The notes below the pieces were generated by a model. That model did not search any database. It was given only the letters and a program-made list of their open reading frames with translations, and had not been told where the DNA came from. Shown one piece after another: positions 27,878-37,299 of a stretch of DNA of 64,000 nt (the stretch's first letter is position 1; each line of letters begins with the position of its first letter). The DNA lies in the NCBI GenBank assembly GCA_030373505.1, contig JAUCYS010000003.1, positions 148,040 through 212,039 of the forward strand, written 5' to 3'. The stretch is from Parasphingorhabdus sp. (GTDB taxonomy: Bacteria; Pseudomonadota; Alphaproteobacteria; Sphingomonadales; Sphingomonadaceae). The translations under genes were made by a program, and so were the position numbers.

Positions 27878-29539
27878 GTGCAAGGCTTTACACCCAAATT
27901 CATCACCACCATGCGTGAGGGCTATAATTTTAGTCTGTTCAGATCGGACTCTGTCGCCGGTCTGACGGTGGCGATCGTTGCGCTACCCCTGTCCATGGCA
28001 CTGGCGATCGCCAGCGGCGCATCGCCCGACAAAGGGCTGGTCACCGCTGTAATCGCTGGATTTCTGATCTCGTTCCTCGGCGGGTCGCGGGTCCAGATCG
28101 GTGGTCCCACCGGGGCCTTTGTCGTGGTCGTCTTCAACGTGATTGCCGAACATGGCTATGATGGCCTGCTCATCGCCACATTCATGGCTGGACTCATCCT
28201 GATCGCGGCCGGAGCGTTCAGGGTCGGCCGACTGATCAAGTTCATTCCGCATCCGGTGGTCACGGGCTTTACGGCCGGGATCGCTCTCATCATCGCGTCG
28301 AGTCAGGTTAAGGATTTTCTGGGACTTTCGCTCGAGAATGTGCCGGCCGGGTTCTTGCCCAAGTGGCAGGCTTATTTTGGAGCGATGACCTCGGTGCATA
28401 TCGCGACTTTTCTGGTCGGCCTTGGTGCACTTTGCGTGATTGTTGCACTGAAAAAATTCGCTCCCAGGTTGCCAGGATTTCTGGTTGCGATCGTGCTGGC
28501 GTCGCTGACGGTTGCATTGTTGCAGCTGCCGGTCGAAACGATCGGCACACGGTTTCCCGATATGGCAACAGGGTTGCCGACGCCGTCCCTCCCGGATTTG
28601 ACCTGGGCAAAAATCACCGAATTGCTGCCTGCTGCATTCACGATCGCCTTTCTCGCTGGCATCGAAGCGCTGCTTTCTGCAGTCGTGGCGGATGGCATGA
28701 CCGGGACCCGGCATCGGTCGAACCAGGAATTGATCGGCCAAGGCGTTGCCAATCTCGGTTCGGTCCTGTTTGGCGGCTTGCCCGCGACCGGCGCGATCGC
28801 GCGCACTGCGACCAATATCAAGGCCGGCGGAAAGACCCCGGTGGCAGGGATGATGCACGCTCTGTTCGTGCTGCTGTTCATTCTGTTTGCCAGCGATTTC
28901 ATGGCATATGTGCCGATGGCGGCGCTGGCAGCCATATTGTTTGTGGTCGCATGGGGCATGAGCGAATTTGACCGGTTCGTCGTGTTGCTACGGATGCCCA
29001 ATAGCGACCGAGCGGTATTGTTGCTGACCTTCGGTCTGACGGTTCTGGTGGATCTGACGGTCGCGATCGGCGTCGGTGTGACGCTGGCATCGCTCCTGTT
29101 CATGGCGCGCATGAGCGATACCGTGCAGCTGGAAAACGGACAATCACCGAACAGTGATGCGGAACGCGAAGGGGAGGATCCGGGGCAACGCGATGACTTG
29201 CCGAAAGACGTGGAAGTGTTCCGGATCAACGGTCCGGTCTTCTTCGGCGTGGCGGGTGAATTGCTGGATGCCATGCGCAAGATCGGCCGAACGCCCAAGG
29301 TGATCATCCTCCGTATGCGGCTGGTACCGATGCTCGATGCCAGCGGCGTAACGATGATCAAGGAATTTATCGACCAGGCCAGACTGTCTGGAACCGAGAT
29401 AATATTGTCGGGTGTCCAGAACCAGCCGAGAGAAATGCTGACCCGCGTTGGCCTGTCCAGCGATCAGCCAGGAATGTATTTTAAAGGCGATTATCGGTCC
29501 GCGCTGAAGCTTGCCCGAGAATTGACCCTGGCCAGTTGA
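27878..29539 (+). CDS. SulP family inorganic anion transporter
   Basis: This is a membrane transporter of the SLC26/SulP family for sulfate, bicarbonate or another anion. The proposed GTG at 27878 gives VQGFTPKFITTMREGYNFS, matching the amphipathic N-terminus of SulP proteins. A later ATG at 27911 is also possible, and the open frame upstream to 27740 overlaps the HTH gene and is not conserved. About 553 residues: 10-14 hydrophobic helices (GLTVAIVALPLSMALAIASG, IGGPTGAFVVVVFNV) and a C-terminal STAS domain (about 440-550; PMLDASGVTMIKEF). The anion is not determinable here. No carbonic anhydrase fusion is seen. Confidence 0.88.
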   Translation: MQGFTPKFITTMREGYNFSLFRSDSVAGLTVAIVALPLSMALAIASGASPDKGLVTAVIAGFLISFLGGSRVQIGGPTGAFVVVVFNVIAEHGYDGLLIATFMAGLILIAAGAFRVGRLIKFIPHPVVTGFTAGIALIIASSQVKDFLGLSLENVPAGFLPKWQAYFGAMTSVHIATFLVGLGALCVIVALKKFAPRLPGFLVAIVLASLTVALLQLPVETIGTRFPDMATGLPTPSLPDLTWAKITELLPAAFTIAFLAGIEALLSAVVADGMTGTRHRSNQELIGQGVANLGSVLFGGLPATGAIARTATNIKAGGKTPVAGMMHALFVLLFILFASDFMAYVPMAALAAILFVVAWGMSEFDRFVVLLRMPNSDRAVLLLTFGLTVLVDLTVAIGVGVTLASLLFMARMSDTVQLENGQSPNSDAEREGEDPGQRDDLPKDVEVFRINGPVFFGVAGELLDAMRKIGRTPKVIILRMRLVPMLDASGVTMIKEFIDQARLSGTEIILSGVQNQPREMLTRVGLSSDQPGMYFKGDYRSALKLARELTLAS

Positions 29540-29720
29540 TGATTGCCTGTTTCTGATGCGGGATTGTCCATCCCCTTTTGACAGGGCACCGGGCGGTGGT
29601 TTTACCGGTCCGGTGAGGCTCAAATTCGCAAAAACACTTGTCGATGCGCCACGCTTCTGCCATCGAATTCGACGAATGACACCGGACGCGATCTAGCTCG
29701 AGGCAATCACCGCTCAATCC

Positions 29721-30437
29721 ATGCACGCTTATGCAAATCCCACACGTTTTCTGGCGCTCGCCAGACCGTTAACCCGTTGGCTTTTGGTCGCAGGGCTGGC
29801 GCTGGCCATTTTCGGTTCGGTCTACGGGCTGCTCTATGCACCGGCGGATCGCCTGATGGGGGACAGTGTCCGCATTCTCTATATTCACGTGCCGACGGTA
29901 TGGCTGGCGATGGGCGGCTGGACGGGAATCGCGATTGCCAGCATCATGCAGATTGTCTGGCGGCATCCGCTGGCGGCCGTGGCCGCCCGTGCGATCGCGG
30001 TGCCGGGTGCTGTCTTTACCGCCCTCGGGCTGATCACCGGCTCTATCTGGGCGCGACCGACCTGGGGGACCTGGTGGGTCTGGGACGGGCGAGTGACATC
30101 GGTGCTGGTCTTGTTTTTTCTCTATCTTGCCTATATCGCGCTGGCCAATGCCAGCAGCGAAAAAGGCGGAGTATCGCGGGTAACGGCCATTTTTGGTATC
30201 GTGGGGGCTATCAACATTCCGATTATCAACCGTTCGGTTGTGTGGTGGAACAGCCTGCATCAGCCCGCCAGCATCACCGTCAGCGGCTCGTCGATCGATA
30301 GTGCGTTTCTATGGCCGTTGATGGTGAATGTGGCTGGCTTCAGCCTGCTGTTCGGTGCAATCGTGCTGATGCGGATGCGCGGCATCCTGGCGGAGACCAA
30401 GGTCGAAGCGCGACTGAAAAGGATGGCAGCCGAATGA
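29721..30437 (+). CDS. ccmC: heme exporter CcmC
   Basis: CcmC loads heme onto CcmE in cytochrome c maturation (system I). The 238 residues are mostly hydrophobic (six helices), with the tryptophan-rich WWD motif GTWWVWDGRVTS and flanking His ligands. The stop overlaps the ccmD start (ATGA). The usual upstream genes ccmA and ccmB are absent; the preceding 180 bases carry no gene. This is the first of a seven-gene coupled operon. Confidence 0.95.
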   Translation: MHAYANPTRFLALARPLTRWLLVAGLALAIFGSVYGLLYAPADRLMGDSVRILYIHVPTVWLAMGGWTGIAIASIMQIVWRHPLAAVAARAIAVPGAVFTALGLITGSIWARPTWGTWWVWDGRVTSVLVLFFLYLAYIALANASSEKGGVSRVTAIFGIVGAINIPIINRSVVWWNSLHQPASITVSGSSIDSAFLWPLMVNVAGFSLLFGAIVLMRMRGILAETKVEARLKRMAAE

Positions 30438-30565
30438 ACCACTGGCCTTTCGTCCTTGCCTCCTATGTCATTGTGCTGCTGTCGACCGTCGCGGTTGTCG
30501 CCCATAGTTTTGCAGTCATGCGCAAGGCGGAAAACAAGGCTGAACAGTTGAGCAAGCGAAAATGA
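30434..30565 (+). CDS. ccmD: heme exporter protein CcmD
   Basis: This is a small membrane protein of 43 residues that helps release holo-CcmE from CcmC. The sequence MNHWPFVLASYVIVLLSTVA has a single hydrophobic helix followed by a charged tail (MRKAENKAEQLSKRK), the classic CcmD layout. It overlaps ccmC at its start and ccmE at its stop by 4 bases each. The same frame opens upstream inside ccmC, but that part is not CcmD. Confidence 0.9.
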   Translation: MNHWPFVLASYVIVLLSTVAVVAHSFAVMRKAENKAEQLSKRK

Positions 30566-31011
30566 AGGCGAAGCACCAACGATTGACTCTGGTCCTGCTG
30601 GCGCTGGTGGCTCTGATCGGCGCGGGGCTGCTGGCGGCTTATGCGCTGCAGGATCAGGCGAGCTATTTCTATACGCCGTCCGACATTGTGGAACGCAAGC
30701 CCGAGGCGGGACAGGCAATCCGCCTGGGCGGCATGGTGGAGAAGGGCTCGATCCAGCGATCCGCCGATGGAGTGACCGTGCAATTCATCGTGCAGGACGG
30801 CACGGCGCAGCAGCGGGTTACCTATACTGGCATCACCCCGGACCTGTTTGTCGAGGGGTCGGGCGTGGTTGCCGATGGCCGGCTGGACGCCAACGGCCTG
30901 TTTGTCGCCGAGACGCTGCTCGCCAAGCATGATGAAAACTACATTCCCCGCGAACTGGAGGGCATTGATATGACCTCGGGCAAGCACAAGACGGAGACGC
31001 TTGTCCAATGA
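30562..31011 (+). CDS. ccmE: cytochrome c maturation protein CcmE
   Basis: This is a periplasmic heme chaperone that binds heme covalently. The 149 residues have one N-terminal membrane anchor and an OB-fold domain (RLGGMVEKGSIQRSADGVTV). The heme-binding histidine is in LLAKHDENYIP near the C-terminus. ATGA overlaps occur at both ends (ccmD and ccmF). Confidence 0.95.
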   Translation: MKAKHQRLTLVLLALVALIGAGLLAAYALQDQASYFYTPSDIVERKPEAGQAIRLGGMVEKGSIQRSADGVTVQFIVQDGTAQQRVTYTGITPDLFVEGSGVVADGRLDANGLFVAETLLAKHDENYIPRELEGIDMTSGKHKTETLVQ

Positions 31012-32945
31012 TCGCCGAAACCGGCCTGATCGCGCTGTGGCTTGCCGCGTCGCTCGCGCTCCTGCAGTTTGCGCTGGGCGCGATCGGCCTGCGCGCGGAG
31101 CGGGAGGACTATTTCGCCGCGATCCGTCCGGTCGCTGTCGCCCAGGGCCTGTTTGTCACTTTGTCCTTCCTGCTGTTGATCTGGCTGTTCCTGCGTTCCG
31201 ACCTGTCGGTCCGGCTGGTGGTGATGAACAGCGCTTCGGTAAAGCCGCTGCTCTACAAATTTGCCGGAACCTGGGGCAATCATGAAGGATCGATGCTGCT
31301 CTGGGTCACCGTCATGGGGCTGGCCGGTGCCTTTATTGCGCTGTTCGAGCGCTCACTGAAGCGGGAAACGCTGGTTGCGACGCTAGCGGCGCAGGCATTC
31401 ATCAGCCTCGGCTTTTATGCCTTCCTGTTGATTTCTTCCAACCCGTTCGAACGGATATTCCCGATCCCGGCGGAAGGGCAGGGGCTCAATCCGCTCTTGC
31501 AGGACCCCGGCCTCGCTTTCCACCCGCCGACGCTCTATTTCGGCTATGTTGGCCTGTCGGTGGCCTTTTCCTTTGCCGTCGGCGCGATGATCACCCGCGA
31601 TGTCGGGGCGGCTTTCGCCAAGGCGATGCGGCCCTGGGTGCTGGGTGCCTGGATATTCCTGACGCTCGGCATTACCGCTGGCAGTTACTGGGCATATTAC
31701 GAGCTTGGCTGGGGCGGCTGGTGGTTCTGGGATCCGGTTGAAAATGCCTCGTTGATGCCCTGGCTGGCAGCGACGGCCTTGCTGCATTCGGTGACGGTAC
31801 TGGCAACACGCGACGGCCTGCGCGCCTGGACACTGATGCTGGCCGTGGTTGCCTTTTCGATGTCGATGATCGGCACCTTCCTGGTCCGGTCCGGAATATT
31901 GACCAGCGTGCATGCCTTTGCCGTGGACCCCGAACGGGGCAGCTTCATCCTGGCCCTGCTCGCGATCTATATCGGCGGCGCGATGGCTCTCTTTGCGCTG
32001 CGCGTCGGTACGGTAAAAGAAGGGTCACGGTTCGAACTGGTCAGCAGGGAAGGCGCACTGGTTGCCAATAATCTTCTGCTGTCGGTCATTCTGGCGCTGG
32101 TCTTCATCGGCACGCTCTATCCCTTGCTGGTGGAAGCCTTGACCGGGGAAAAACTGTCGGTGGGACCACCCTATTTCAATCTGGCAACCGGACCGCTGGC
32201 ACTGCTGCTGGCGGCGGTCATGGCAGCGGGACCCTTGCTGCGCTGGCGACGGGACAATGCGAAGGCTTTGCTGAACCGGATTTCGATTCCGATATTGGTC
32301 GCGGCCGCTGCGCTGTTCGCGCTCGCCTTGTTTGCCACCGGCATGTCGGTTCTTGCGCTGCTCGGTCTGGCACTGGCCGCCGGTGTCGCGGTCGCCAGTT
32401 TCGCGCCGCTGTGGAAACGCAACCTGCGCCGCACCCCGATCCATACTTACGGCATGATCATTGCCCATTTCGGCATCGCGGTGGCTCTTGTTGGGATGGC
32501 GAGCGAGAGCAGCTTTACCGAAGAACGGCTGGTGGCGGCCAAGCCGGGCGACGAAATCTCGGTGAACCAGTGGAAGCTCAAATTTGAAGCGATCGAACCG
32601 GTGGCCGGACCGAACTGGACTGCGCTCGAAGCGCGGATGACAGCGCAATATGGCGATGGAGCCCTTTATCAGATCCAGCCTCAGAATCGCATGTTCCCGA
32701 CAGCCCAGACCCAGACCAGCGAAGCCGCGCTGCTGACCCGCTGGAACGGACAACTATATGTCGTCCTGGGTGACGGAGACAATGAAGGGCGCTGGCAGGT
32801 ACGTGTCTGGTGGAAGCCGTTTGTCACCTTGATCTGGCTCGGCGGCATATTGGTCGCGCTTGGCGGGTTTCTGGCGATGATCGGCCGGCTGCGGCGCGGC
32901 TATAAGCAGCGCAAGCAGCGGGAATTTGTCGAGGCGATGCTATGA
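31008..32945 (+). CDS. ccmF: heme lyase CcmF
   Basis: CcmF transfers heme from CcmE to the CXXCH motif of apocytochrome c. At 645 residues it is the largest gene of the set, with about 14 hydrophobic helices. The WWD motif WGGWWFWDPVENASLMPW is at about residues 235-252. The FHPPTLYFGYVG stretch and several conserved His residues are present. It is fused by 4-base overlaps to ccmE and ccmG. Confidence 0.96.
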   Translation: MIAETGLIALWLAASLALLQFALGAIGLRAEREDYFAAIRPVAVAQGLFVTLSFLLLIWLFLRSDLSVRLVVMNSASVKPLLYKFAGTWGNHEGSMLLWVTVMGLAGAFIALFERSLKRETLVATLAAQAFISLGFYAFLLISSNPFERIFPIPAEGQGLNPLLQDPGLAFHPPTLYFGYVGLSVAFSFAVGAMITRDVGAAFAKAMRPWVLGAWIFLTLGITAGSYWAYYELGWGGWWFWDPVENASLMPWLAATALLHSVTVLATRDGLRAWTLMLAVVAFSMSMIGTFLVRSGILTSVHAFAVDPERGSFILALLAIYIGGAMALFALRVGTVKEGSRFELVSREGALVANNLLLSVILALVFIGTLYPLLVEALTGEKLSVGPPYFNLATGPLALLLAAVMAAGPLLRWRRDNAKALLNRISIPILVAAAALFALALFATGMSVLALLGLALAAGVAVASFAPLWKRNLRRTPIHTYGMIIAHFGIAVALVGMASESSFTEERLVAAKPGDEISVNQWKLKFEAIEPVAGPNWTALEARMTAQYGDGALYQIQPQNRMFPTAQTQTSEAALLTRWNGQLYVVLGDGDNEGRWQVRVWWKPFVTLIWLGGILVALGGFLAMIGRLRRGYKQRKQREFVEAML

Positions 32946-33469
32946 ACCGTTGGTTGCTCTGGCTGCCGCTTGTGCTGTTCGGTATGTTTTTCGCGGCGGT
33001 TGCCGTTGGCCTGATGATACCGAAGGACAATATCATTGAGAGCAAGATGGTCGGCAAGCCGATGCCGGCCTTTGCCTTGCCCGCTGCGATCGAGCAGCGG
33101 CCGGCGCTGAGCAGTGCCGATCTCAAGCAGGGCAAGCCCACCCTGCTCAATATCTTCGCCAGCTGGTGCGTGCCTTGTATCGCGGAAGCGCCGCAGCTGC
33201 TTGCGTTGCAACAGGCGGGAGTCGAAATCAACGCCATTGCCAGCCGCGATACGCCGGAAGATGTGGCCAATTTCCTGAACCGGTGGGGCAATCCCTACAC
33301 ACGGATCGGAACCGACACGACCAGCAGGGTGCAACTGGCTGTCGGCTCGTCCGGGGTGCCGGAAACCTTCGTCATCGATGGCAATGGCATTATCGTTTAT
33401 CAGCATATCGGGGAAATCCGCCCTGAGGATGTACCGAAGCTGCTCGAATTGCTGGAGGAAGCGGAATGA
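32942..33469 (+). CDS. ccmG: thiol:disulfide interchange protein DsbE/CcmG
   Basis: This is a membrane-anchored periplasmic thioredoxin that reduces apocytochrome cysteines. The 175 residues have an N-terminal membrane anchor and a thioredoxin fold with the CVPC active site (FASWCVPCIAEAPQL). The GVPETFVIDGNGIIVYQHIG segment, with the cis-proline, is family-typical. Overlaps ccmF and ccmH. Confidence 0.94.
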   Translation: MNRWLLWLPLVLFGMFFAAVAVGLMIPKDNIIESKMVGKPMPAFALPAAIEQRPALSSADLKQGKPTLLNIFASWCVPCIAEAPQLLALQQAGVEINAIASRDTPEDVANFLNRWGNPYTRIGTDTTSRVQLAVGSSGVPETFVIDGNGIIVYQHIGEIRPEDVPKLLELLEEAE

Positions 33470-33882
33470 AGCGGTTCCTTTCCCTGCTGCTATTCTGCCT
33501 TGCGGTGCCGGTCGCCGCGCAGACCGGCCTGCCGCCAGCGCCTTACGCCGATCGGCAACTGGATGATCCGCGGCAGGAGGCTGCCGCGCGTGACCTGATG
33601 GAGGAATTGCGCTGTCTGAAATGCCAGAGCCAGTCGATTGCCGACAGCAATGCGCCGATGGCGGGCGACATGCGCAGCCAGGTCAGAGAAAGAATCGCCG
33701 CCGGAGAAAGCCCGGAGGAGGTGCGAAGCTGGCTGATCGAGCGCTATGGCAACTGGGTATCCTATAATCCGCCGATTGATTCTGCGGTGACCTGGCCGCT
33801 CTGGTTCGCGCCCATCATTCTGCTGCTTGCCGCCCTTTGGCTGGCCCGCGGTCGGTTCCGTCAATCAAAGGATGATGAATGA
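33466..33882 (+). CDS. ccmH: cytochrome c-type biogenesis protein CcmH/CcmL
   Basis: This is a small thiol-oxidoreductase partner of CcmF. The 138 residues carry a signal peptide, the LRCLKCQSQSIADS motif (LRCxxC; heme-lyase redox pair), and a C-terminal membrane helix (PLWFAPIILLLAALWLA). The length matches the short CcmH/CcmL form, with the TPR part encoded separately in the next gene. Confidence 0.95.
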   Translation: MKRFLSLLLFCLAVPVAAQTGLPPAPYADRQLDDPRQEAAARDLMEELRCLKCQSQSIADSNAPMAGDMRSQVRERIAAGESPEEVRSWLIERYGNWVSYNPPIDSAVTWPLWFAPIILLLAALWLARGRFRQSKDDE

Positions 33883-34535
33883 TGGGCTGGATCATACTTT
33901 TCCTGCTTGTGCTGATCTGTGCGGCAGCGCTGATCAAACTGGGCAAATTGTCTCGCGCCACGTATGAAATTACAGCAGCGGCGCTCCTGATCGGTGTCGC
34001 CGGTTACGCGTGGCAGGGCCATCCCGGCATGGCTGGAGTCTCGATTGAGCCAGCTGAAAAGCCCGGCAGTTTCGATGAAGATACGATTGATACGCGCGAC
34101 GAGATGGGCGAACGGTTCGGTACAGCGCGCGAGTGGCTGATTTTTTCCGATTCCCTCAATCGCGCGGGAAAACATGGAGCGGCGGCCAATTATCTGCGCA
34201 ATGGTGTGAAAGAACATCCGGACGATCCTGATCTCTGGGTGGGGCTGGGCAACGCGCTGGTCATACATGCCAATGGTGTAGTCACGCCGGCCGCCCAATT
34301 TGCTTTCCAGAAAGCCGCCGATCTGTCGCCGGAACACCCGGGCCCGCCCTTTTTCCTTGGTCTCGCCTATGCACAGTCGGGAAAGATCGATCAGGCCAGG
34401 GAAATCTGGACGGAATTATTGGCAAGAAGCAGCGAAGATGCTCCGTGGCGCGCGGATCTCGAATCGAGACTGGCGGCGATCGAACGGGTACAACCATCGC
34501 TGCCTGTGCAGCCCGCCAGTCCCCCGGAACAGTAA
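33879..34535 (+). CDS. TPR-containing cytochrome c biogenesis protein, CcmI-like
   Basis: This is probably the CcmI-type protein that chaperones apocytochrome c. The 218 residues have an N-terminal membrane region (WIILFLLVLICAAALI and AAALLIGVAGYAW, one or two helices) and a periplasmic domain with TPR repeats (EHPDDPDLWVGLGNALVIHA and LSPEHPGPPFFLGLAYAQSG). It is roughly half the length of E. coli CcmI/H. The role is inferred from the overlap with ccmH and the topology. It ends the ccm operon. Confidence 0.8.
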   Translation: MMGWIILFLLVLICAAALIKLGKLSRATYEITAAALLIGVAGYAWQGHPGMAGVSIEPAEKPGSFDEDTIDTRDEMGERFGTAREWLIFSDSLNRAGKHGAAANYLRNGVKEHPDDPDLWVGLGNALVIHANGVVTPAAQFAFQKAADLSPEHPGPPFFLGLAYAQSGKIDQAREIWTELLARSSEDAPWRADLESRLAAIERVQPSLPVQPASPPEQ

Positions 34536-34686
34536 AAAGCGAGGGATATAAGTAGGTTGATATTCACCCTCGGCGATTTGTTGCACCTGCTAAGGGGCCG
34601 TGCTAAGCGCCCGCGCTTGCTGAAAAGAGTGTCAATAATCCGCCTGTTTTAAAAATTGATCGGGGGTACGCCTGAACGGCCAATCA

Positions 34687-36627
34687 ATGTCTGCAGAACC
34701 AACCCAAAGCGCGGAAGCGTCCGGCCACGCGGTGCAAACCCATGGTACGCCGCAGCGCAATATTGCGATCGCCAAACTGGCTGCGGGTGCGATTGGTATC
34801 GTGTTCGGCGACATTGGTACGAGTCCGCTCTACGCCTTTCGCGAAACATTCATCGGCGCGCATCCACTCGAACTGGACCGGATCCATGTGCTTGGCGTGG
34901 TCAGCCTGATCTTCTGGTCGATGACGCTGGTCGTGACGCTCCAATATGTAACCATCACCATGCGTGCCGACAACAAGGGGCAGGGCGGCAGTCTTGCGCT
35001 TGTAGCGCTGATTTCCGGGGTGATGCGACGCTCAAAATTTGGCTGGCTGGCGATATTGCTGGGGGTTTTTGCGACGGCGCTGTTTTACGGCGACAGCATG
35101 ATCACCCCGGCGATTTCGGTGCTCTCCGCAGTGGAGGGCCTGACCGTTGTCCAGCCCGGGCTGGAACATCTGGTCATTCCGATCGCGCTTGGCCTGCTGA
35201 TATTCCTGTTCCTGCTCCAGTCTCGCGGCACCGCGAAGATCGGCGCCTTGTTCGCGCCTGTAATGCTCGTCTATTTTGCCACCATCGGCACGCTCGGTAT
35301 CATCCAGATTGTGCTGCACCCCAGCATACTTCTGGCCTTCAACCCCTGGTACGCAGTGCAATTCTTCCTGACAGACGGGGTCAAGGCATTCCTGGCACTG
35401 GGTTCTGTGGTGCTGGCGGTGACCGGTTCCGAAGCGCTGTTTGCCGACATGGGGCATTTCGGCCGCAAGCCGATGCGGGTGGCCTGGTACGGCTTTGTCA
35501 TGCCGGCCCTGCTGTGCAACTATTTCGGACAGGGTGCGATGATCCTGTCGCTTGATGCGGCAGGGGCAGCTGCAGCCATCGAGAGCCCGTTCTTCTTCAT
35601 GGCACCGGAGGTGCTCCGCTTGCCTCTGGTGATACTGGCCACGATGGCAACATTCATCGCCAGTCAGGCCGTGATTTCAGGCTCTTTTTCGGTCACGCAT
35701 CAGGCGATCCAGCTGGGCTTCATTCCGCGCCTGACGATCAAGCACACCAGCGCGTCCGAAGCGGGGCAAATCTATATTCCGTTTGTTAACTGGGCGATCA
35801 TGATCGGTGTTATCCTGCTGGTCCTGACCTTCCAGAACTCGAGCAATCTTGCCGCGGCCTACGGGATCGCCGTGACCGGCGCGATGTTCATCGACACCTG
35901 TTTGCTGACCATCGTGATTCTGGTGCTGTGGAAATGGAAGCTATGGGTTGCAGCACCTCTGCTGGCGGTTTTCTTCATTGTCGAGGGCGCCTATTTTGCT
36001 GCCAATCTGACCAAGATTCCGGATGGCGGCTGGTTCCCGCTGGCGGTTGGCGGAGTGGCTTTCATCATCCTGACGACCTGGGCCAAGGGTCGCCAGATCA
36101 TGCGTAAGAACATGGCCGAGGCCGCCATGCCGATCGAAATTTTCACGAAATCTGCCGCCAATAGTGCGACCCGGGTCCAGGGAACCGCCATCTTCATGGC
36201 GTCATCCTCGGCCGGTGTACCGTCGGCGCTGCTGCACAATATCAAGCATAACAAGGTCATTCACGAGCGGGTTGTTATCCTGACGGTCAACATCAGGGAT
36301 GTTCCGACCGTGAATCCGGAGAAGCGGTGTGAAGTGAAGGATCTGGGACACGGCTTTTACCGGCTCATTCTCCATTTTGGTTTCATGCAGGAAACCGATG
36401 TTCCCGAGGCGCTGAAAACGGTCAAGGGGTGCGGGATGGAATTCGACATGATGACCACCAGTTTCTTCCTTTCGCGTCAGACGTTGCTACCGTCGAAAAA
36501 GCCGGAAATGATGATCTGGCGGGAAAAACTATTCGCCTGGATGCTGCGCAATGCGGCGACGGCCATGGAATTTTTCAAGTTGCCGACCAATCGCGTGGTC
36601 GAGCTTGGCAGCCAGATGGAAATCTGA
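34687..36627 (+). CDS. kup: KUP family potassium transporter
   Basis: This is a low-affinity potassium uptake system driven by proton symport. The 646 residues show a KUP N-terminus with [20 protein letters not shown], about 12 hydrophobic helices ([20 protein letters not shown] and others), and a C-terminal cytoplasmic domain of about 170 residues. The start ATG follows a weak ribosome-binding site, and a non-coding spacer of 151 bases separates it from the ccm operon. It appears to be a single gene. A REP-like repeat lies in its downstream spacer. Confidence 0.94.
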   Translation: MSAEPTQSAEASGHAVQTHGTPQRNIAIAKLAAGAIGIVFGDIGTSPLYAFRETFIGAHPLELDRIHVLGVVSLIFWSMTLVVTLQYVTITMRADNKGQGGSLALVALISGVMRRSKFGWLAILLGVFATALFYGDSMITPAISVLSAVEGLTVVQPGLEHLVIPIALGLLIFLFLLQSRGTAKIGALFAPVMLVYFATIGTLGIIQIVLHPSILLAFNPWYAVQFFLTDGVKAFLALGSVVLAVTGSEALFADMGHFGRKPMRVAWYGFVMPALLCNYFGQGAMILSLDAAGAAAAIESPFFFMAPEVLRLPLVILATMATFIASQAVISGSFSVTHQAIQLGFIPRLTIKHTSASEAGQIYIPFVNWAIMIGVILLVLTFQNSSNLAAAYGIAVTGAMFIDTCLLTIVILVLWKWKLWVAAPLLAVFFIVEGAYFAANLTKIPDGGWFPLAVGGVAFIILTTWAKGRQIMRKNMAEAAMPIEIFTKSAANSATRVQGTAIFMASSSAGVPSALLHNIKHNKVIHERVVILTVNIRDVPTVNPEKRCEVKDLGHGFYRLILHFGFMQETDVPEALKTVKGCGMEFDMMTTSFFLSRQTLLPSKKPEMMIWREKLFAWMLRNAATAMEFFKLPTNRVVELGSQMEI

Positions 36628-36718
36628 CGGCCGGAAAAGTCACCGGTATCTTGCTGTTGGTCAATTCAGTTCATATTCCGCATGTTTGATACTCCCAATA
36701 TCGTTTGGACGGAGAGGG

Positions 36719-36765
36719 ACCCCGGCCTGCGCCGGGGTTGACGCTTCGTCACGCTGCGCATGACG
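36719..36765. repeat. REP-like palindromic element between kup and rpiB
   Basis: Two adjacent hairpins are visible: ACCCCGGC-CTGC-GCCGGGGT (36719-36738) and CGTCA-CGC-TGC-GCA-TGACG (36747-36765; one C-A mismatch). The first resembles the intergenic ACCCCGGC...GCCGGGGT repeats widespread in sphingomonad and other alphaproteobacterial genomes. No second copy was noticed in this window. Confidence 0.55.
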
Positions 36766-36846
36766 TGGCGCGTCAAATATTTGGTGGCCTATCACGGGAC
36801 TCTCTACTAAATAGCGGCCCATCGATTCTAACCACGGGAACAGCCC

Positions 36847-37299
36847 ATGCGCATCGCCATAGCCTCCGATCATGCCGCCCTTGAAATGAAGGCCGCGCTG
36901 GTGGATTGGTTGCAGGACGCGGGGCATGAGGTGACTGATCTGGGGCCGATGACCGCCGACAGCGTTGATTATCCCGACTACGGTTACAAGCTGGCCAGCG
37001 AAGTGGCCTCCGGGCGTGTCGAGCGCGGCGTAGCGCTTTGTGGATCGGGCATCGGCATTTCCATGGCGGTCAATCGCCATCCGGCCTGTCGCTGCGCGCT
37101 TGTGTCGGAAGGCCTTTCGGCAAAATTGGCACGCGAGCATAATGACGCAAACGTTCTGGCCATGGGCGCGCGTCTGGTTGGCATAGAGATAGCGAAAGAT
37201 TGTCTCGACGTCTTTCTGAAGACTGAATTTGGCGGTGACCGGCATCAACGCCGGGTCGATAAATTGTCCGCACCATCCATTGAAGGAGCAAACGCATGA
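36847..37299 (+). CDS. rpiB: RpiB/LacA/LacB family sugar-phosphate isomerase
   Basis: Probable ribose-5-phosphate isomerase B, interconverting ribose-5-phosphate and ribulose-5-phosphate. The 150 residues begin [20 protein letters not shown] and contain the catalytic Cys in [17 protein letters not shown] and the phosphate-binding [11 protein letters not shown]. The stop overlaps the glyA start by 4 bases (ATGA). The rpiB-glyA-nrdR order is common in alphaproteobacteria. Confidence 0.93.
   Translation: MRIAIASDHAALEMKAALVDWLQDAGHEVTDLGPMTADSVDYPDYGYKLASEVASGRVERGVALCGSGIGISMAVNRHPACRCALVSEGLSAKLAREHNDANVLAMGARLVGIEIAKDCLDVFLKTEFGGDRHQRRVDKLSAPSIEGANA

Noticed and set aside
34656..35555. 299-codon plus-strand frame overlapping kup
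   Set aside because: Out-of-frame shadow of kup. The protein is Arg/Cys/Gly-rich and lacks any transporter or enzyme motif.
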